Positions 17,393-25,691 of a stretch of 64,000 bases of DNA are shown in pieces (within the stretch, counting starts at the first letter, position 1; each line of letters starts with the position of its first letter). The notes below the pieces were generated by a model. That model saw only the letters and a program-made list of their open reading frames with translations, was not told the origin of the DNA and searched no databases. The translations under genes were made by a program, and so were the position numbers. This DNA is from Paenibacillus tarimensis (GTDB lineage: Bacteria; Bacillota; Bacilli; Paenibacillales; Paenibacillaceae), in assembly GCF_021532315.1 (NCBI RefSeq), contig NZ_JAKGAO010000007.1, positions 296,285 to 360,284 on the forward strand, written 5' to 3'.

Positions 17393-18200
17393 ATGAATCG
17401 ATCCTGGTTAATCGACCGGTTAGGGCAGGCATCCTTCTCGCTGGTTGGGGTATTTAACACGGTGGAGGAGCCCGGGGATGAGCAGCATGCTTATGCAGTG
17501 CCCGCTTCGTGTTTCGTCTATGTGCGCGGCGGTATAGGTGAATTCGGTTTTGACTGCAGCTATTATGAAGCTTCGCGCGGAAGTGTCTTCCATATGGAAG
17601 CGGACAGGAGAATGACCGTTTCCGTACAAGGTGATATGCCGCTGGAATTTTATATGATACTCTACAGCGATGCTTCGGGAGAAATGCCTTCAGAGCCTGG
17701 CGGATCCCATTCCTTCCTGAATGCTGTTGATGTAGAAGGGGATGTTCGGGTACTGGAGGAGATGCTGCACAACTGGAATAAGCCGGGCAAGATCGAGCAG
17801 TTTCGCTCCAAAGCCCTGTTCTATACCTTCCTCTCACGCCTGCTTGCTTGTGGCGAGGAGGATTGCCCGGGAGGCCCTACAGGCGGTGGAGAGGACAAAG
17901 GAGTACATGCAGCAGCAGTATATGAAGCCGATTTCGCTTCAGAGTCTGGCTGAGCTGGCGAACCTGAGCGTGGGGTACTATGCAACCTTGTTCAAAAATC
18001 ATGTCGGCATGAGTCCGATTGATTACCTGATCCGCATCCGCATGCAGCGCGCCAAGCAAATGCTGGTTACTTCACGCGCCTCGCTTAAAGACATCTCCCA
18101 TCTGGTCGGTTATCAGGATGTCTATTATTTCAGCCGTTCGTTCAAGAAGCATTTTGGCTTGTCACCGAGCCGCTTCTCAAAACGGGAGTATGAGTTCTGA
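17393..18200 (+). pseudogene. AraC-family regulator interrupted by a +1 frameshift
   Basis: The N-terminal sensing half (from ATG 17393, GGAG 8 bases upstream) runs in one frame as far as about 17866, ending ...FLSRLLACGEED, and the C-terminal DNA-binding half continues in the next frame from about 17868 with REALQAVERTKEYM and a full AraC helix-turn-helix pair (LAELANLSVGYYATLFKNHV, then ISHLVGYQDVYYFSRSFKKH). Joined, they make about 268 residues, a normal length. The shift lies in a GCCCGGG run, where one extra base would explain it. Its place after Fur-controlled siderophore permeases suggests a Btr-like activator of iron uptake. Whether this is a true mutation, a sequencing error or recoding cannot be settled here. 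Confidence 0.8.
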
Positions 18201-18606
18201 CAACCCGAGGATATTATACTCACGAGCTGCACCCGCTCTGTTCAGCTAAGTGGTGCCATTTTGTGAAGAGCAGTCTCAATAAACGGCCCTCAAGGTGCAG
18301 CTAATCCGGTATCCGGCCGGCTGCCGGGGGCTTTTTTGTATGGGGAACACCCTCTAGGTGGTCCGTTGCCCCCATGATCAGATATAGGTTACAATTAACC
18401 TTTAGAGATGTCTGGTTACGAAATGTATCTAAACAGAAAGGCTGTTCTTCCACACCGGGGGCTGGCTGTCAAGGCAGGCTGCAGGGATTAGGCGAATTCA
18501 AATAATAATGCTCGAATTATGTATGCTACATATTGTAAAATGGATACAGCCTGTTTGGGCGGAGTATAGAGACAGATATAATAATTTGGAATGGGAGCAG
18601 TGAATC
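18201..18606. other. Intergenic region before popT
   Basis: About 405 bases without a convincing gene. A 9-bp inverted repeat (AGCTGCACC at 18225-18233, GGTGCAGCT at 18294-18302) and a GC-rich segment running into six Ts near 18313-18338, likely the terminator of the araC region, are the only structures I see. The second half is AT-rich and probably carries the promoter of the next gene. Confidence 0.5.
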
Positions 18607-19422
18607 ATGATGGAATGGCGTAATATCATTAGAGGCGTAGTGATGGGGATCAGTGATTTGATCCCGGGTGTCAGCGGCGGGACGATGGCCCTTGCGCTGG
18701 GCATTTACAAGCAGCTGCTAGAGGCTATTAACGGCATCTTCAGCCGCAGCTGGAAGCAGCACTTTGCATTTCTGATACCGCTCGGAATCGGCATACTGGC
18801 AGCCGTGTTCACCTTAAGCGGTCTGATGGAGTGGCTCCTTGAGCACCATCCCAAACCGACCTTCTTCTTCTTCCTGGGTCTGATTCTGGGCATAATTCCA
18901 CTGCTTCTCCGGAAAATTGAGTATAAAAAGTCGTTTCGCGCCTCGCACTACCTGCTGATCGCTATAGCAGCCGTGCTTGTAGCGCTCACTGCTTTTGCCC
19001 GGGAGGACGGGCTGGATACCGCAATTAAGACCTTTACTACAGGAGATTATATTTTCCTGTTCTTTGCCGGCTGGCTTGCCAGCTCAGCCATGATCCTGCC
19101 GGGGATCAGCGGTTCCTTCGTGCTCCTGCTGCTTGGCGCTTACCCGACTGTCATTGGAGCATTGTCGGACCGGAATCTGCTGGTCATTGGGGTTGTCGGA
19201 TGCGGAGTCGTGATCGGCATTCTCGTCATGAGCAGACTGATCCACTTCCTGCTCGCGCATTATACGGCAGGGACTTACGCGGTAATCATCGGCATGGTGG
19301 TCGGTTCGATTGTCGTTGTATTCCCGGGCTTTACCTCGCATATCGGTACGCTTGTGATCTGTCTGGTGACGCTTATCATCGGCTATGGATGCTCCCTGCT
19401 CATTGGTCGGTTTGACCGATAA
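18607..19422 (+). CDS. popT: DUF368-family membrane protein (PopT-type undecaprenyl phosphate translocase)
   Basis: A 271-residue polytopic membrane protein with about eight hydrophobic segments. The two inverted-repeat signatures of DUF368 are plain: GISDLIPGVSGGTMALALGIY near residues 15-35 and SSAMILPGISGSFVLLLLGAYP near 157-178, the re-entrant loops of the fold. Members of this family have been shown in other bacteria to recycle undecaprenyl phosphate across the membrane for cell-wall synthesis; assignment of that role here is by family. ATG 18607 is immediately followed by a second in-frame ATG; GGGAG lies about 11 bases upstream. It stands alone, with a promoter expected in the AT-rich stretch before it. 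Confidence 0.8.
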   Translation: MMEWRNIIRGVVMGISDLIPGVSGGTMALALGIYKQLLEAINGIFSRSWKQHFAFLIPLGIGILAAVFTLSGLMEWLLEHHPKPTFFFFLGLILGIIPLLLRKIEYKKSFRASHYLLIAIAAVLVALTAFAREDGLDTAIKTFTTGDYIFLFFAGWLASSAMILPGISGSFVLLLLGAYPTVIGALSDRNLLVIGVVGCGVVIGILVMSRLIHFLLAHYTAGTYAVIIGMVVGSIVVVFPGFTSHIGTLVICLVTLIIGYGCSLLIGRFDR

Positions 19423-19536
19423 GCTGGCATGGAGTGCCCTCTGTCTGATACATAGCTTTGCTTGCCGTCTGTTCCCTCTGTAAAAGGGAATAGACGGCTT
19501 TTTTGATATCCAGCCAGACGGAGCTTCTACCCACAC

Positions 19537-19601
19537 ATTCAAACAGATGTTTGAATAAGATGCTGCTATGAGGTATACTATAATCAAATGGATGTTTGAA
19601 T
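19537..19601 (+). promoter_or_regulatory. cadCA promoter with two CadC-type operators
   Basis: Promoter TTGAAT (19551-19556), 17 bases, TATACT (19574-19579). A perfect 9-2-9 palindrome, ATTCAAACA-GA-TGTTTGAAT (19537-19556), contains the -35, and a second, weaker copy with an exact GATGTTTGAAT right half (19582-19601) lies just after the start of transcription. This is the layout expected for autoregulation by an ArsR/SmtB-family metal sensor. Confidence 0.85.
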
Positions 19602-19618
19602 GAAAGGCGGCGTTAGAT

Positions 19619-20008
19619 ATGGTTACTACTAAGCAGATCTCCCGGCAAGGCGAGCTGTGCGATATTGAATGCTTCGACGAGGTGAAGGTGCAGAGGGTTC
19701 AGCAGAGCCTGTCCGAGCAGCGGCTGACTGTGCCTGTACGGATGTTCAAGGCGCTGGCTGATGAAACCCGGATGAAAATTGCCTATGCACTGACAGTTGA
19801 AGAAGAGATGTGCGTCTGCGACGTAGCGCATGTCATTGGTTCCAGTACCGCGACTGCTTCTCATCATCTTCGGCTGCTGCGTGACAAGGGGCTGGCCAAA
19901 TCCCGCAAGGAAGGCAAGCTGGTGTTCTATTCTCTGGATGACGAGCATGTACGGGAGCTTGTCCGAAACGCTGTCGCGCACGGAAGGGAGGGTGAGCTCC
20001 ATGGCTAA
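19619..20008 (+). CDS. cadC: CadC-type ArsR-family metal-sensing repressor
   Basis: A 129-residue winged-helix repressor that releases DNA on binding Cd, Pb or Zn. All four cysteines of the CadC metal site are present with the right spacing: C14 and C18 (CDIEC) in the N-terminal arm and C65 and C67 (MCVCD), exactly seven residues shifted from the plasmid pI258 protein. The recognition helix region is SSTATASHHLRLLRDKG. The order ATG 19619, operators, cadA downstream is classic. The stop overlaps the start of cadA by eight bases. I infer repression of cadCA in the absence of metal. Confidence 0.92.
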   Translation: MVTTKQISRQGELCDIECFDEVKVQRVQQSLSEQRLTVPVRMFKALADETRMKIAYALTVEEEMCVCDVAHVIGSSTATASHHLRLLRDKGLAKSRKEGKLVFYSLDDEHVRELVRNAVAHGREGELHG

Positions 20009-22190
20009 ACCGGAAGACAGACGGGACATTGCAGCAGCAGGTTCAGACGCACGGGACCGGCATGTGTACCGGGTTCAGGGCTTTACTTGCGCTGGCTGCG
20101 CAGGAACCTTCGAGAAGAAGGTGCGCGAGCTTCCGGGCGTTACGGAGGCGCAGGTTAACTTCGGAGCGGCGAAAATCACCGTCTACGGCTCCGTATCGCT
20201 TATGGAGCTGGAGAAGGCGGGAGAATTCGAGAACCTGAAGCTGTACCCCGAGCACCAGCGCGTGGAAGAGCAGCCTAAGGAGCCGTTCTGGCGAAACAAG
20301 GCGGTGCTGACTGTTATCGCATCCGGCCTGCTGCTCGCTGCAGGGGTGATTGCCCTCTGGCTGCAGGCTTGGGAGGAGAGCATGTTATCTATTATGCTCT
20401 TTGCTGCCTCTATTATCACAGGCGGGTACAGCCTGTTTATTAAGGGGTTTAGCAATCTGGCCAGACTTCGCTTTGATATGAACACGCTCATGACAATTGC
20501 GGTAATTGGTGCTGCCATCATTGGCGAATGGAGCGAAGGAGCAATTGTCGTGCTTCTCTTTGCGGTCAGTGAGGCGCTGGAGTCCTATTCGATGAACAAG
20601 GCTCGTCAGTCGATCCGCTCTCTGATGGATATTGCCCCTAGGGAAGCGACAATTGAGCGGGACGGCCGTCAGATCTCCATTCCTGTGGAGGATATTCGCG
20701 TGGGTGACCGGATGGTTGTCAAGCCTGGACAGAAGATTGCGATGGACGGTGTGATTCTAAGCGGAGAGTCCGGCATCAATCAGGCGGCCATTACAGGCGA
20801 ATCGATTCCTGCATGGAAGCGGGATGGAGATGAGGTATTTGCCGGAACGATCAATGGCGAGGGTCTGCTGATGATTGAGGTCACACGGACCTCGGTGGAC
20901 ACGACACTGGCCAAAATTATTCACCTGGTCGAGGAGGCCCAGGCGGAGAGGGCGCCTTCCCAGGCATTCGTTGACCGGTTCGCCCGCTACTACACGCCGT
21001 TCATCATGCTGGTGGCACTCGGCGTAGCGGTTTTGCCGCCCTTAATCGGCGGAGCGGATTGGTCACATTGGGTATATGAGGGTCTCGCTGTTCTTGTTGT
21101 TGGCTGCCCCTGCGCCCTGGTGATTTCGACGCCAATTGCGATTGTTACGGCGATAGGCAGCGCAGCGAAGCGCGGCGTGCTGATCAAGGGCGGTGTATAC
21201 CTGGAAGAGGCCGGGAGAATAAAGGCGGTCGTATTTGATAAGACAGGCACGTTGACCCGCGGTGTTCCAGTTGTAACCGACCTGGTACCGGTAGGTGAAG
21301 CGCCGGTACAGACAGCGCTTGGCAGAGCTGCTGCAGTCGAGAAGGGCTCCACGCATCCGCTGGCCGCTGCCATCGTTCGCAAAGCTGAAGAGAGCGGGGC
21401 CGTTTCGCCGCAGGCCGAGAGTTTCAAGTCCATGACAGGGCTTGGCGCCCAAGCGGCGGTAGAAGGAAGCTTGTATCAGGTAGGCAGCCCCAAGCTGTTT
21501 GCGGAGCTGCTTGCCGATTCGCGGCAGTACGGCGGCTTGACGGAACAGATCGAGAGGCTCCAGGCGGAGGGCAAGACGGTCATGGCTGCCGGCACCGATT
21601 CCCGGATTGAACTGCTGATTGCGGTGGCGGATGAGCTGCGCGCTGCGAGCAGGCAGACGATAGCCGCACTGAAGCAGGCAGGCGTTATGCATACGGCTGT
21701 GCTGACCGGTGACAACCGGCTGGCTGCGGAGGCAGTGGCTGCCGAAGTCGGTGTGAGTGAATACAGGGCTGAGCTGCTGCCGCAGCATAAGGTAGAAGCG
21801 GTGAAGGAGCTGAAGGAGAAGCACGGCAGGGTGGCGATGGTTGGGGATGGAGTTAATGACGCGCCCGCGCTTGCTTCGGCTGATGTAGGGATTGCTATGG
21901 GAGGAGCCGGCTCGGACGCTGCGCTTGAGACAGCGGATATTGTACTGATGGCCGATGACCTGGAGAAGCTGCCGTTCACGATAAGGCTAAGCCGCAGGGC
22001 GCTTGGTGTAATCAAGCAGAATATTGCTTTCTCACTAGCGATTAAGGCTGCAGCTCTGGCACTATTAGCCCCAGGCCTCCTGACCCTCTGGATTGCCATA
22101 CTGGCCGACATGGGCGCAACGCTCGCCGTTACGCTGAACAGCATGCGGCTGCTTCGGGTGAGGAGCGAGGGGCAAGACAGCCAGCAATAG
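20001..22190 (+). CDS. cadA: Heavy-metal-exporting P1B-type ATPase CadA
   Basis: A 729-residue membrane ATPase that exports Cd/Zn/Pb. One N-terminal heavy-metal-associated domain carries GFTCAGC (C30, C33); the transmembrane metal site is VGCPCALVIS; the phosphorylation site is DKTGTLT; the nucleotide domain has the HP motif (STHPLAAAI), TGDN and GDGVNDAPAL. About eight transmembrane segments. The start at 20001 lies inside the end of cadC with GGGAGGGTGAG upstream, so expression is coupled. A longer in-frame opening upstream overlaps cadC and is not used. The CPC motif with a single HMA domain fits the divalent-metal subgroup rather than copper pumps. Confidence 0.94.
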   Translation: MAKPEDRRDIAAAGSDARDRHVYRVQGFTCAGCAGTFEKKVRELPGVTEAQVNFGAAKITVYGSVSLMELEKAGEFENLKLYPEHQRVEEQPKEPFWRNKAVLTVIASGLLLAAGVIALWLQAWEESMLSIMLFAASIITGGYSLFIKGFSNLARLRFDMNTLMTIAVIGAAIIGEWSEGAIVVLLFAVSEALESYSMNKARQSIRSLMDIAPREATIERDGRQISIPVEDIRVGDRMVVKPGQKIAMDGVILSGESGINQAAITGESIPAWKRDGDEVFAGTINGEGLLMIEVTRTSVDTTLAKIIHLVEEAQAERAPSQAFVDRFARYYTPFIMLVALGVAVLPPLIGGADWSHWVYEGLAVLVVGCPCALVISTPIAIVTAIGSAAKRGVLIKGGVYLEEAGRIKAVVFDKTGTLTRGVPVVTDLVPVGEAPVQTALGRAAAVEKGSTHPLAAAIVRKAEESGAVSPQAESFKSMTGLGAQAAVEGSLYQVGSPKLFAELLADSRQYGGLTEQIERLQAEGKTVMAAGTDSRIELLIAVADELRAASRQTIAALKQAGVMHTAVLTGDNRLAAEAVAAEVGVSEYRAELLPQHKVEAVKELKEKHGRVAMVGDGVNDAPALASADVGIAMGGAGSDAALETADIVLMADDLEKLPFTIRLSRRALGVIKQNIAFSLAIKAAALALLAPGLLTLWIAILADMGATLAVTLNSMRLLRVRSEGQDSQQ

Positions 22191-22210
22191 ACAGCTTGAA
22201 GGATGGACAG

Positions 22211-22247
22211 AACAGGGGGGCCGGGAACGGTCTCTTCTGTTTTTTTG
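22211..22247 (+). terminator. Rho-independent terminator after cadA
   Basis: AACAG pairs with CTGTT, the stem extended inward partly by G-U pairs, and is followed by seven Ts. Confidence 0.6.
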
Positions 22248-22337
22248 ATTTTATACCGGAAGTTGCTGTAAAATACTAGTAGGCATCTGTGAACGCTAGA
22301 ATTAGAGTGAGTATATGGAACGAAAGTAGGTAGAGTT

Positions 22338-22844
22338 ATGAAGAAATTTCTGAAAGAGTGGGTACCGGTACTGGCCCTTGCACTCATCCTGTCTCTGACG
22401 ATCCGCTCTTACGTAGCGGAAGCCATGGAGGTACCAACGGGGTCTATGCTGCCAACTATCCAGATTCACGACCGGCTCGTCGTGGAGAAGCTGCCTTGGG
22501 ATGTGAAGCTTTCCTTCCAGGACATCGTTGTGTTCTACCCTCCGGTTGCGAATGAGGACAAGCGCTATGTGAAAAGACTGATTGGCCTGCCGGGCGACAC
22601 GATCGAGGTGAAGGACGGTACCCTGTACCGGAACGGGACAGCTGTAGAGGAGCCCTACATCATGGAGCCGATGCAGTATACGTTCGGGCCGGTTGAGGTT
22701 CCGGAAGACCATTATCTGTTCCTTGGAGATAATCGCAATGACAGCTTTGATTCCCATCTGTGGGACACCCCCTTCGTGAGCAGGGATGCGCTGGTGGGCA
22801 AGGTGCTGTTCGATATCCCAACGCATCTCCTATACGGCGAATAA
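22338..22844 (+). CDS. lepB: Type I signal peptidase
   Basis: A 168-residue membrane protease that removes signal peptides from exported proteins. One N-terminal transmembrane anchor (VLALALILSLTIRSYV) is followed by the S26 boxes: box B with the catalytic serine in PTGSMLPT (residues 34-41), box D with the catalytic lysine in RYVKRLIGLPGD (about 76-87), and box E GDNRNDSFDSHLWD near 132-145. This is the short Gram-positive (Sip) type. Bacilli usually have several paralogues, so the general symbol lepB is provisional. It stands alone between two terminators. Confidence 0.93.
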   Translation: MKKFLKEWVPVLALALILSLTIRSYVAEAMEVPTGSMLPTIQIHDRLVVEKLPWDVKLSFQDIVVFYPPVANEDKRYVKRLIGLPGDTIEVKDGTLYRNGTAVEEPYIMEPMQYTFGPVEVPEDHYLFLGDNRNDSFDSHLWDTPFVSRDALVGKVLFDIPTHLLYGE

Positions 22845-22876
22845 GCTCCGCATAAGAGCCAAATGTTAACTTAAAG

Positions 22877-22903
22877 CCAGTTCTCTTCAGAGACTGGTTT
22901 TTT
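22877..22903 (+). terminator. Rho-independent terminator after the signal peptidase gene
   Basis: CCAGT-T-CTCT pairs with AGAG-ACTGG (one bulge) over a two-base loop and runs into six Ts. Confidence 0.75.
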
Positions 22904-23009
22904 GGTATGGCTCCCCGGCTGCAGAATTTGTAGACTGCTGCCGAAGCTGTTACACTGGTTTGGACAGACAATCGGACAGTATAATGGCGGGGATAAAGGA
23001 GAAAGCGGC

Positions 23010-23732
23010 ATGGATAGAAATGATCTCAGGCAGCAGAAGGCCGGAACGGCGGCTGATGCAAATATTCAGTACGAAGAGGGACGGCAGCGCAGCATTCTGA
23101 TCGTTACGGCAGTAGAGGCAGAACGTGAAGCTGTACGGCGCGGGCTTGGACAAGACGGCAGGTTCGAGGTGGTGGCAGGGGGCGTCGGGCCGGTTGCTGC
23201 GGCTGTATCCACAACAAGGACGCTTGCATCCGCCTCAGACCGCTATAGTCTGGTCATCAGCGCGGGCATAGGGGGCGGCTTTGCCGGCCAGGCGGATATC
23301 GGCTCTATTGTAGTCGCAAGTGAAATCATCGCAGCAGACCTGGGTGCGGACACGGCGGATGGCTTCAGCAGCCTGGAGCAGCTCGGCTTTGGAAGTTCGC
23401 GGATTGGCACAGATCAGGCTGTCTCTCAGCGTCTGGCAGAAGCCTTGCGTGCGGCAAGCATTCCAGTCCGGCATGCGCCTGTCTTAACGCTGGCCACAGT
23501 TACCGGAAGTGCAGAGAAGGCAGAAGAACTGGCAGTGCGGGTGCCTGGAGCAGCGGCAGAAGCGATGGAGGGCTTCGGGGTAGCCTATGCCGCATCGGTG
23601 TTTCAGCTGCCCGCTATGGAGCTTAGAGCGATCTCCAATGCGGTTGGTCCACGGGACCGTGCGGCTTGGCGGATTCCGGATGCGCTGCAATCACTGGAGT
23701 CGGCATGCGCCGTGTTAAGGGAGGTAATGTAA
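23010..23732 (+). CDS. mqnB: Futalosine hydrolase MqnB
   Basis: A 240-residue nucleoside-phosphorylase-fold hydrolase that splits futalosine into hypoxanthine and dehypoxanthine futalosine, a step of the alternative menaquinone pathway. Visible signatures are ILIVTAVEAEREAV at the N-terminus, SAGIGGGFAGQADIGSIVVASEIIAADLGA in the middle and EAMEGFGVAYAA with the catalytic-type glutamates near residue 187. ATG 23010 has AAGGAG 8 bases upstream; the longer upstream opening has no good start. mqnD follows after two bases. The pair shows that the organism makes menaquinone by the futalosine route at least in part. Confidence 0.9.
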   Translation: MDRNDLRQQKAGTAADANIQYEEGRQRSILIVTAVEAEREAVRRGLGQDGRFEVVAGGVGPVAAAVSTTRTLASASDRYSLVISAGIGGGFAGQADIGSIVVASEIIAADLGADTADGFSSLEQLGFGSSRIGTDQAVSQRLAEALRAASIPVRHAPVLTLATVTGSAEKAEELAVRVPGAAAEAMEGFGVAYAASVFQLPAMELRAISNAVGPRDRAAWRIPDALQSLESACAVLREVM

Positions 23733-23734
23733 CG

Positions 23735-24580
23735 ATGAAGATTGCTTATTCACCGTGTCCGAATGACACGTTCATATTCCATGCCTGGGCCAGCGGGTTA
23801 ATTCCCGGGGCACCGGAGCTTGAGGTCATGTTCGCAGATATAGATATAACCAATAACCTGGCGGCGGAGCGTCAAGGTCCTGAAGTGATGAAGATCTCTT
23901 ATGCCGCGCTTCCCTGGGTGCTGGAGGATTATGCACTGCTGCCCTGCGGCGGGGCGCTCGGCCGCGGCTGCGGACCTCTGGTGCTAACTGCAGGCGGAGA
24001 CGGGCAGGCAGGCACGCCGGGTTGGCTGTCCGGCAAACGTGTGGCCGTCCCAAGCGAACGCTCCACAGCTTATCTGCTCTTCAGGCTGTGGGCGGCCCAG
24101 CAGGTACCAGGCGGTATCGGCGAGATCGTCGTCATGCCCTTCCATGAAATTATGCCTGCGGTACGGGACGGACGGATAGACGCAGGTCTTGTTATTCATG
24201 AAGCGCGGTTTACATATCAGAATTACGGGCTCACCATGCTGACAGATCTCGGAAGCTGGTGGGAGTCTGATACAGGCCTGCCGATTCCGCTCGGTGCCAT
24301 TATTGCCCGCAGGGATATGGATACCAAGGCGCTGACGAAGTATATACGAGCTTCGCTAGATTTTGCCTGGGCAAATCCCGAAGCCTCACGTGACTATGTC
24401 ATGGCGCACGCTCAAGAAATGTCGCCAGAGGTAGCCAAGCAGCATATTGACCTCTATGTCAATTCTTTCTCATCCAACCTTGGCAGCGACGGGTATGCGG
24501 CGGTGGAGGCGCTGCTCACACGGGCAGCCGCCGAGGGTTTGGTGCCAGCAGTTGATCCGGCCATGCTCAGAAGCCGCTGA
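23735..24580 (+). CDS. mqnD: 1,4-dihydroxy-6-naphthoate synthase MqnD
   Basis: A 281-residue enzyme of the futalosine menaquinone pathway, converting cyclic dehypoxanthinyl futalosine to 1,4-dihydroxy-6-naphthoate. It has the periplasmic-binding-protein-like fold, with the family start IAYSPCPNDTFIFHAW, the KISYAALPWVLEDYALLPCGGALGRGCGPLV segment and HEARFTYQNYGL near residues 155-166, the histidine being the proposed catalytic residue. These wordings separate MqnD from the related MqnA. ATG 23735 has GGGAGGT upstream and lies two bases after mqnB. mqnA, mqnC and mqnE are not in this window. Confidence 0.92.
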   Translation: MKIAYSPCPNDTFIFHAWASGLIPGAPELEVMFADIDITNNLAAERQGPEVMKISYAALPWVLEDYALLPCGGALGRGCGPLVLTAGGDGQAGTPGWLSGKRVAVPSERSTAYLLFRLWAAQQVPGGIGEIVVMPFHEIMPAVRDGRIDAGLVIHEARFTYQNYGLTMLTDLGSWWESDTGLPIPLGAIIARRDMDTKALTKYIRASLDFAWANPEASRDYVMAHAQEMSPEVAKQHIDLYVNSFSSNLGSDGYAAVEALLTRAAAEGLVPAVDPAMLRSR

Positions 24581-24600
24581 TCACAGCGTGAACGAAAAAA

Positions 24601-24649
24601 AAACGGCAGTTCAAGCCTGAAGGCTGCTTCAGGTCTGGACTGCCGGTTT
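24601..24649. terminator. Bidirectional terminator between mqnD and speD
   Basis: AAACGGCAGT pairs with ACTGCCGGTTT with an inner CCTGAA/TTCAGG stem; preceded by a run of nine As and followed by Ts. A smaller GGGGC...GCCCC hairpin (24657-24677) follows on the speD side. Confidence 0.8.
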
Positions 24650-24703
24650 GCTGTTAGGGGGCTGCTCCGGCCCCTTAACGGTGATTAGCTTCATACTTAG
24701 TCC

Positions 24704-25549
24704 CTAGTTCACGCCGGGTGAGCCGTTGCTCATATTTTTGCCGTAGAAGATTTCATCCATCTCAAGCGTCAGCCGCTCCGTAATCTCGGCCTGTTGTTCT
24801 TGTGTCAGCTTATCCTTCGTATAGCCGAAGAGATAATTGTTCAGATCGAACTGCTTCAGCTTGCATTTGGTATGGAAGATGTTCTCCTGATAGACATTGA
24901 CGTCGATCATATCGAATTCTTCCTTCACTTCATCCGGAATATAGTTCTGGATGGAGCTGATATCGTGGTCGATAAACAGCTTGTGTCCGTGGATATCCCT
25001 TGTGAAGCCGCGCACCCGGTAGTCGATCGTCATAATATCGGTATCGAAGGAATGAATCAGATAATTGAGCGCCTTGAGCGGTGAAATCTCCCCGCAGGTC
25101 GAAACATCGATGTCTGCCCGGAAGGTACTGATTCCTTCGTCCGGATGATATTCGGGATAGGTGTGTACGGTAATATGGCTTTTGTCGAGCTGCAGCACAA
25201 CCGATTCGGGCAGCGGGCCGGGCGATTCATGATAGGCCTCGTTCGGCACTTCCACAATCGGCCCTTCAGAGACGAGTACGGTTACACTTGCACCTTGCGG
25301 CACATAATCCTGCTGGGCGACATTCAGCACGTGGGCGCCAATAATGTCGGCCACATGCTTGAGGATTTTCTTCAGACGGTCGGAGTTGTACTGCTCATCA
25401 ATATATTCAAGGTATGCTTCCCGTTCTTCCTTGGTTTCCGTAAAGCAAATATCATACATATTAAAGCTCAATGATTTCGTAAGATTATTGAAGCCGTGAA
25501 GGGTAACTCGCTGTTCCGGTGTAAGTACCATTGTTTTTTTATCCCTCAT
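24704..25549 (-). CDS. speD: S-adenosylmethionine decarboxylase (large, Escherichia-type)
   Basis: A 281-residue proenzyme that supplies aminopropyl groups for spermidine synthesis. It is the long proteobacterial-style class rather than the 120-residue Bacillus/Thermotoga class. The self-cleavage site is [13 protein letters not shown], cutting between K123 and S124 to create the pyruvoyl cofactor. [23 protein letters not shown]-type sequence after it includes the active-site cysteine near residue 153. The start is either the first ATG (25549) or the one six codons later (25531), which has GAGGG about 11 bases upstream. A spermidine synthase gene is not adjacent. Confidence 0.93.
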   Translation of the reverse strand: MRDKKTMVLTPEQRVTLHGFNNLTKSLSFNMYDICFTETKEEREAYLEYIDEQYNSDRLKKILKHVADIIGAHVLNVAQQDYVPQGASVTVLVSEGPIVEVPNEAYHESPGPLPESVVLQLDKSHITVHTYPEYHPDEGISTFRADIDVSTCGEISPLKALNYLIHSFDTDIMTIDYRVRGFTRDIHGHKLFIDHDISSIQNYIPDEVKEEFDMIDVNVYQENIFHTKCKLKQFDLNNYLFGYTKDKLTQEQQAEITERLTLEMDEIFYGKNMSNGSPGVN

Positions 25550-25642
25550 TTCTTTAACCAGATGTTTGATTTGTTGTTATATTACCCATAAAATAAGCCG
25601 TTCATCGCCTGAAGCGACAATTTTTGCAAAGAAACAGCAAAA

Positions 25643-25681
25643 AACCTCTGCAGCAAGGCTTGTGCCTTGTCTACAGAGGTT
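25643..25681 (-). terminator. Terminator after the YisP-like gene
   Basis: AAACCTCTG and CAGAGGTTT-type arms enclose a short GCAAGG...CCTTG inner stem; on the minus strand it runs into a T-rich stretch (TTTTTTGCTG). Confidence 0.7.
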
Positions 25682-25691
25682 TCAGAACTGC

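Noticed and set aside
18225-18302. 9-bp inverted repeat after araC as a structured RNA
   Set aside because: The arms are 60 bases apart, with no conserved internal structure that I could recognise.
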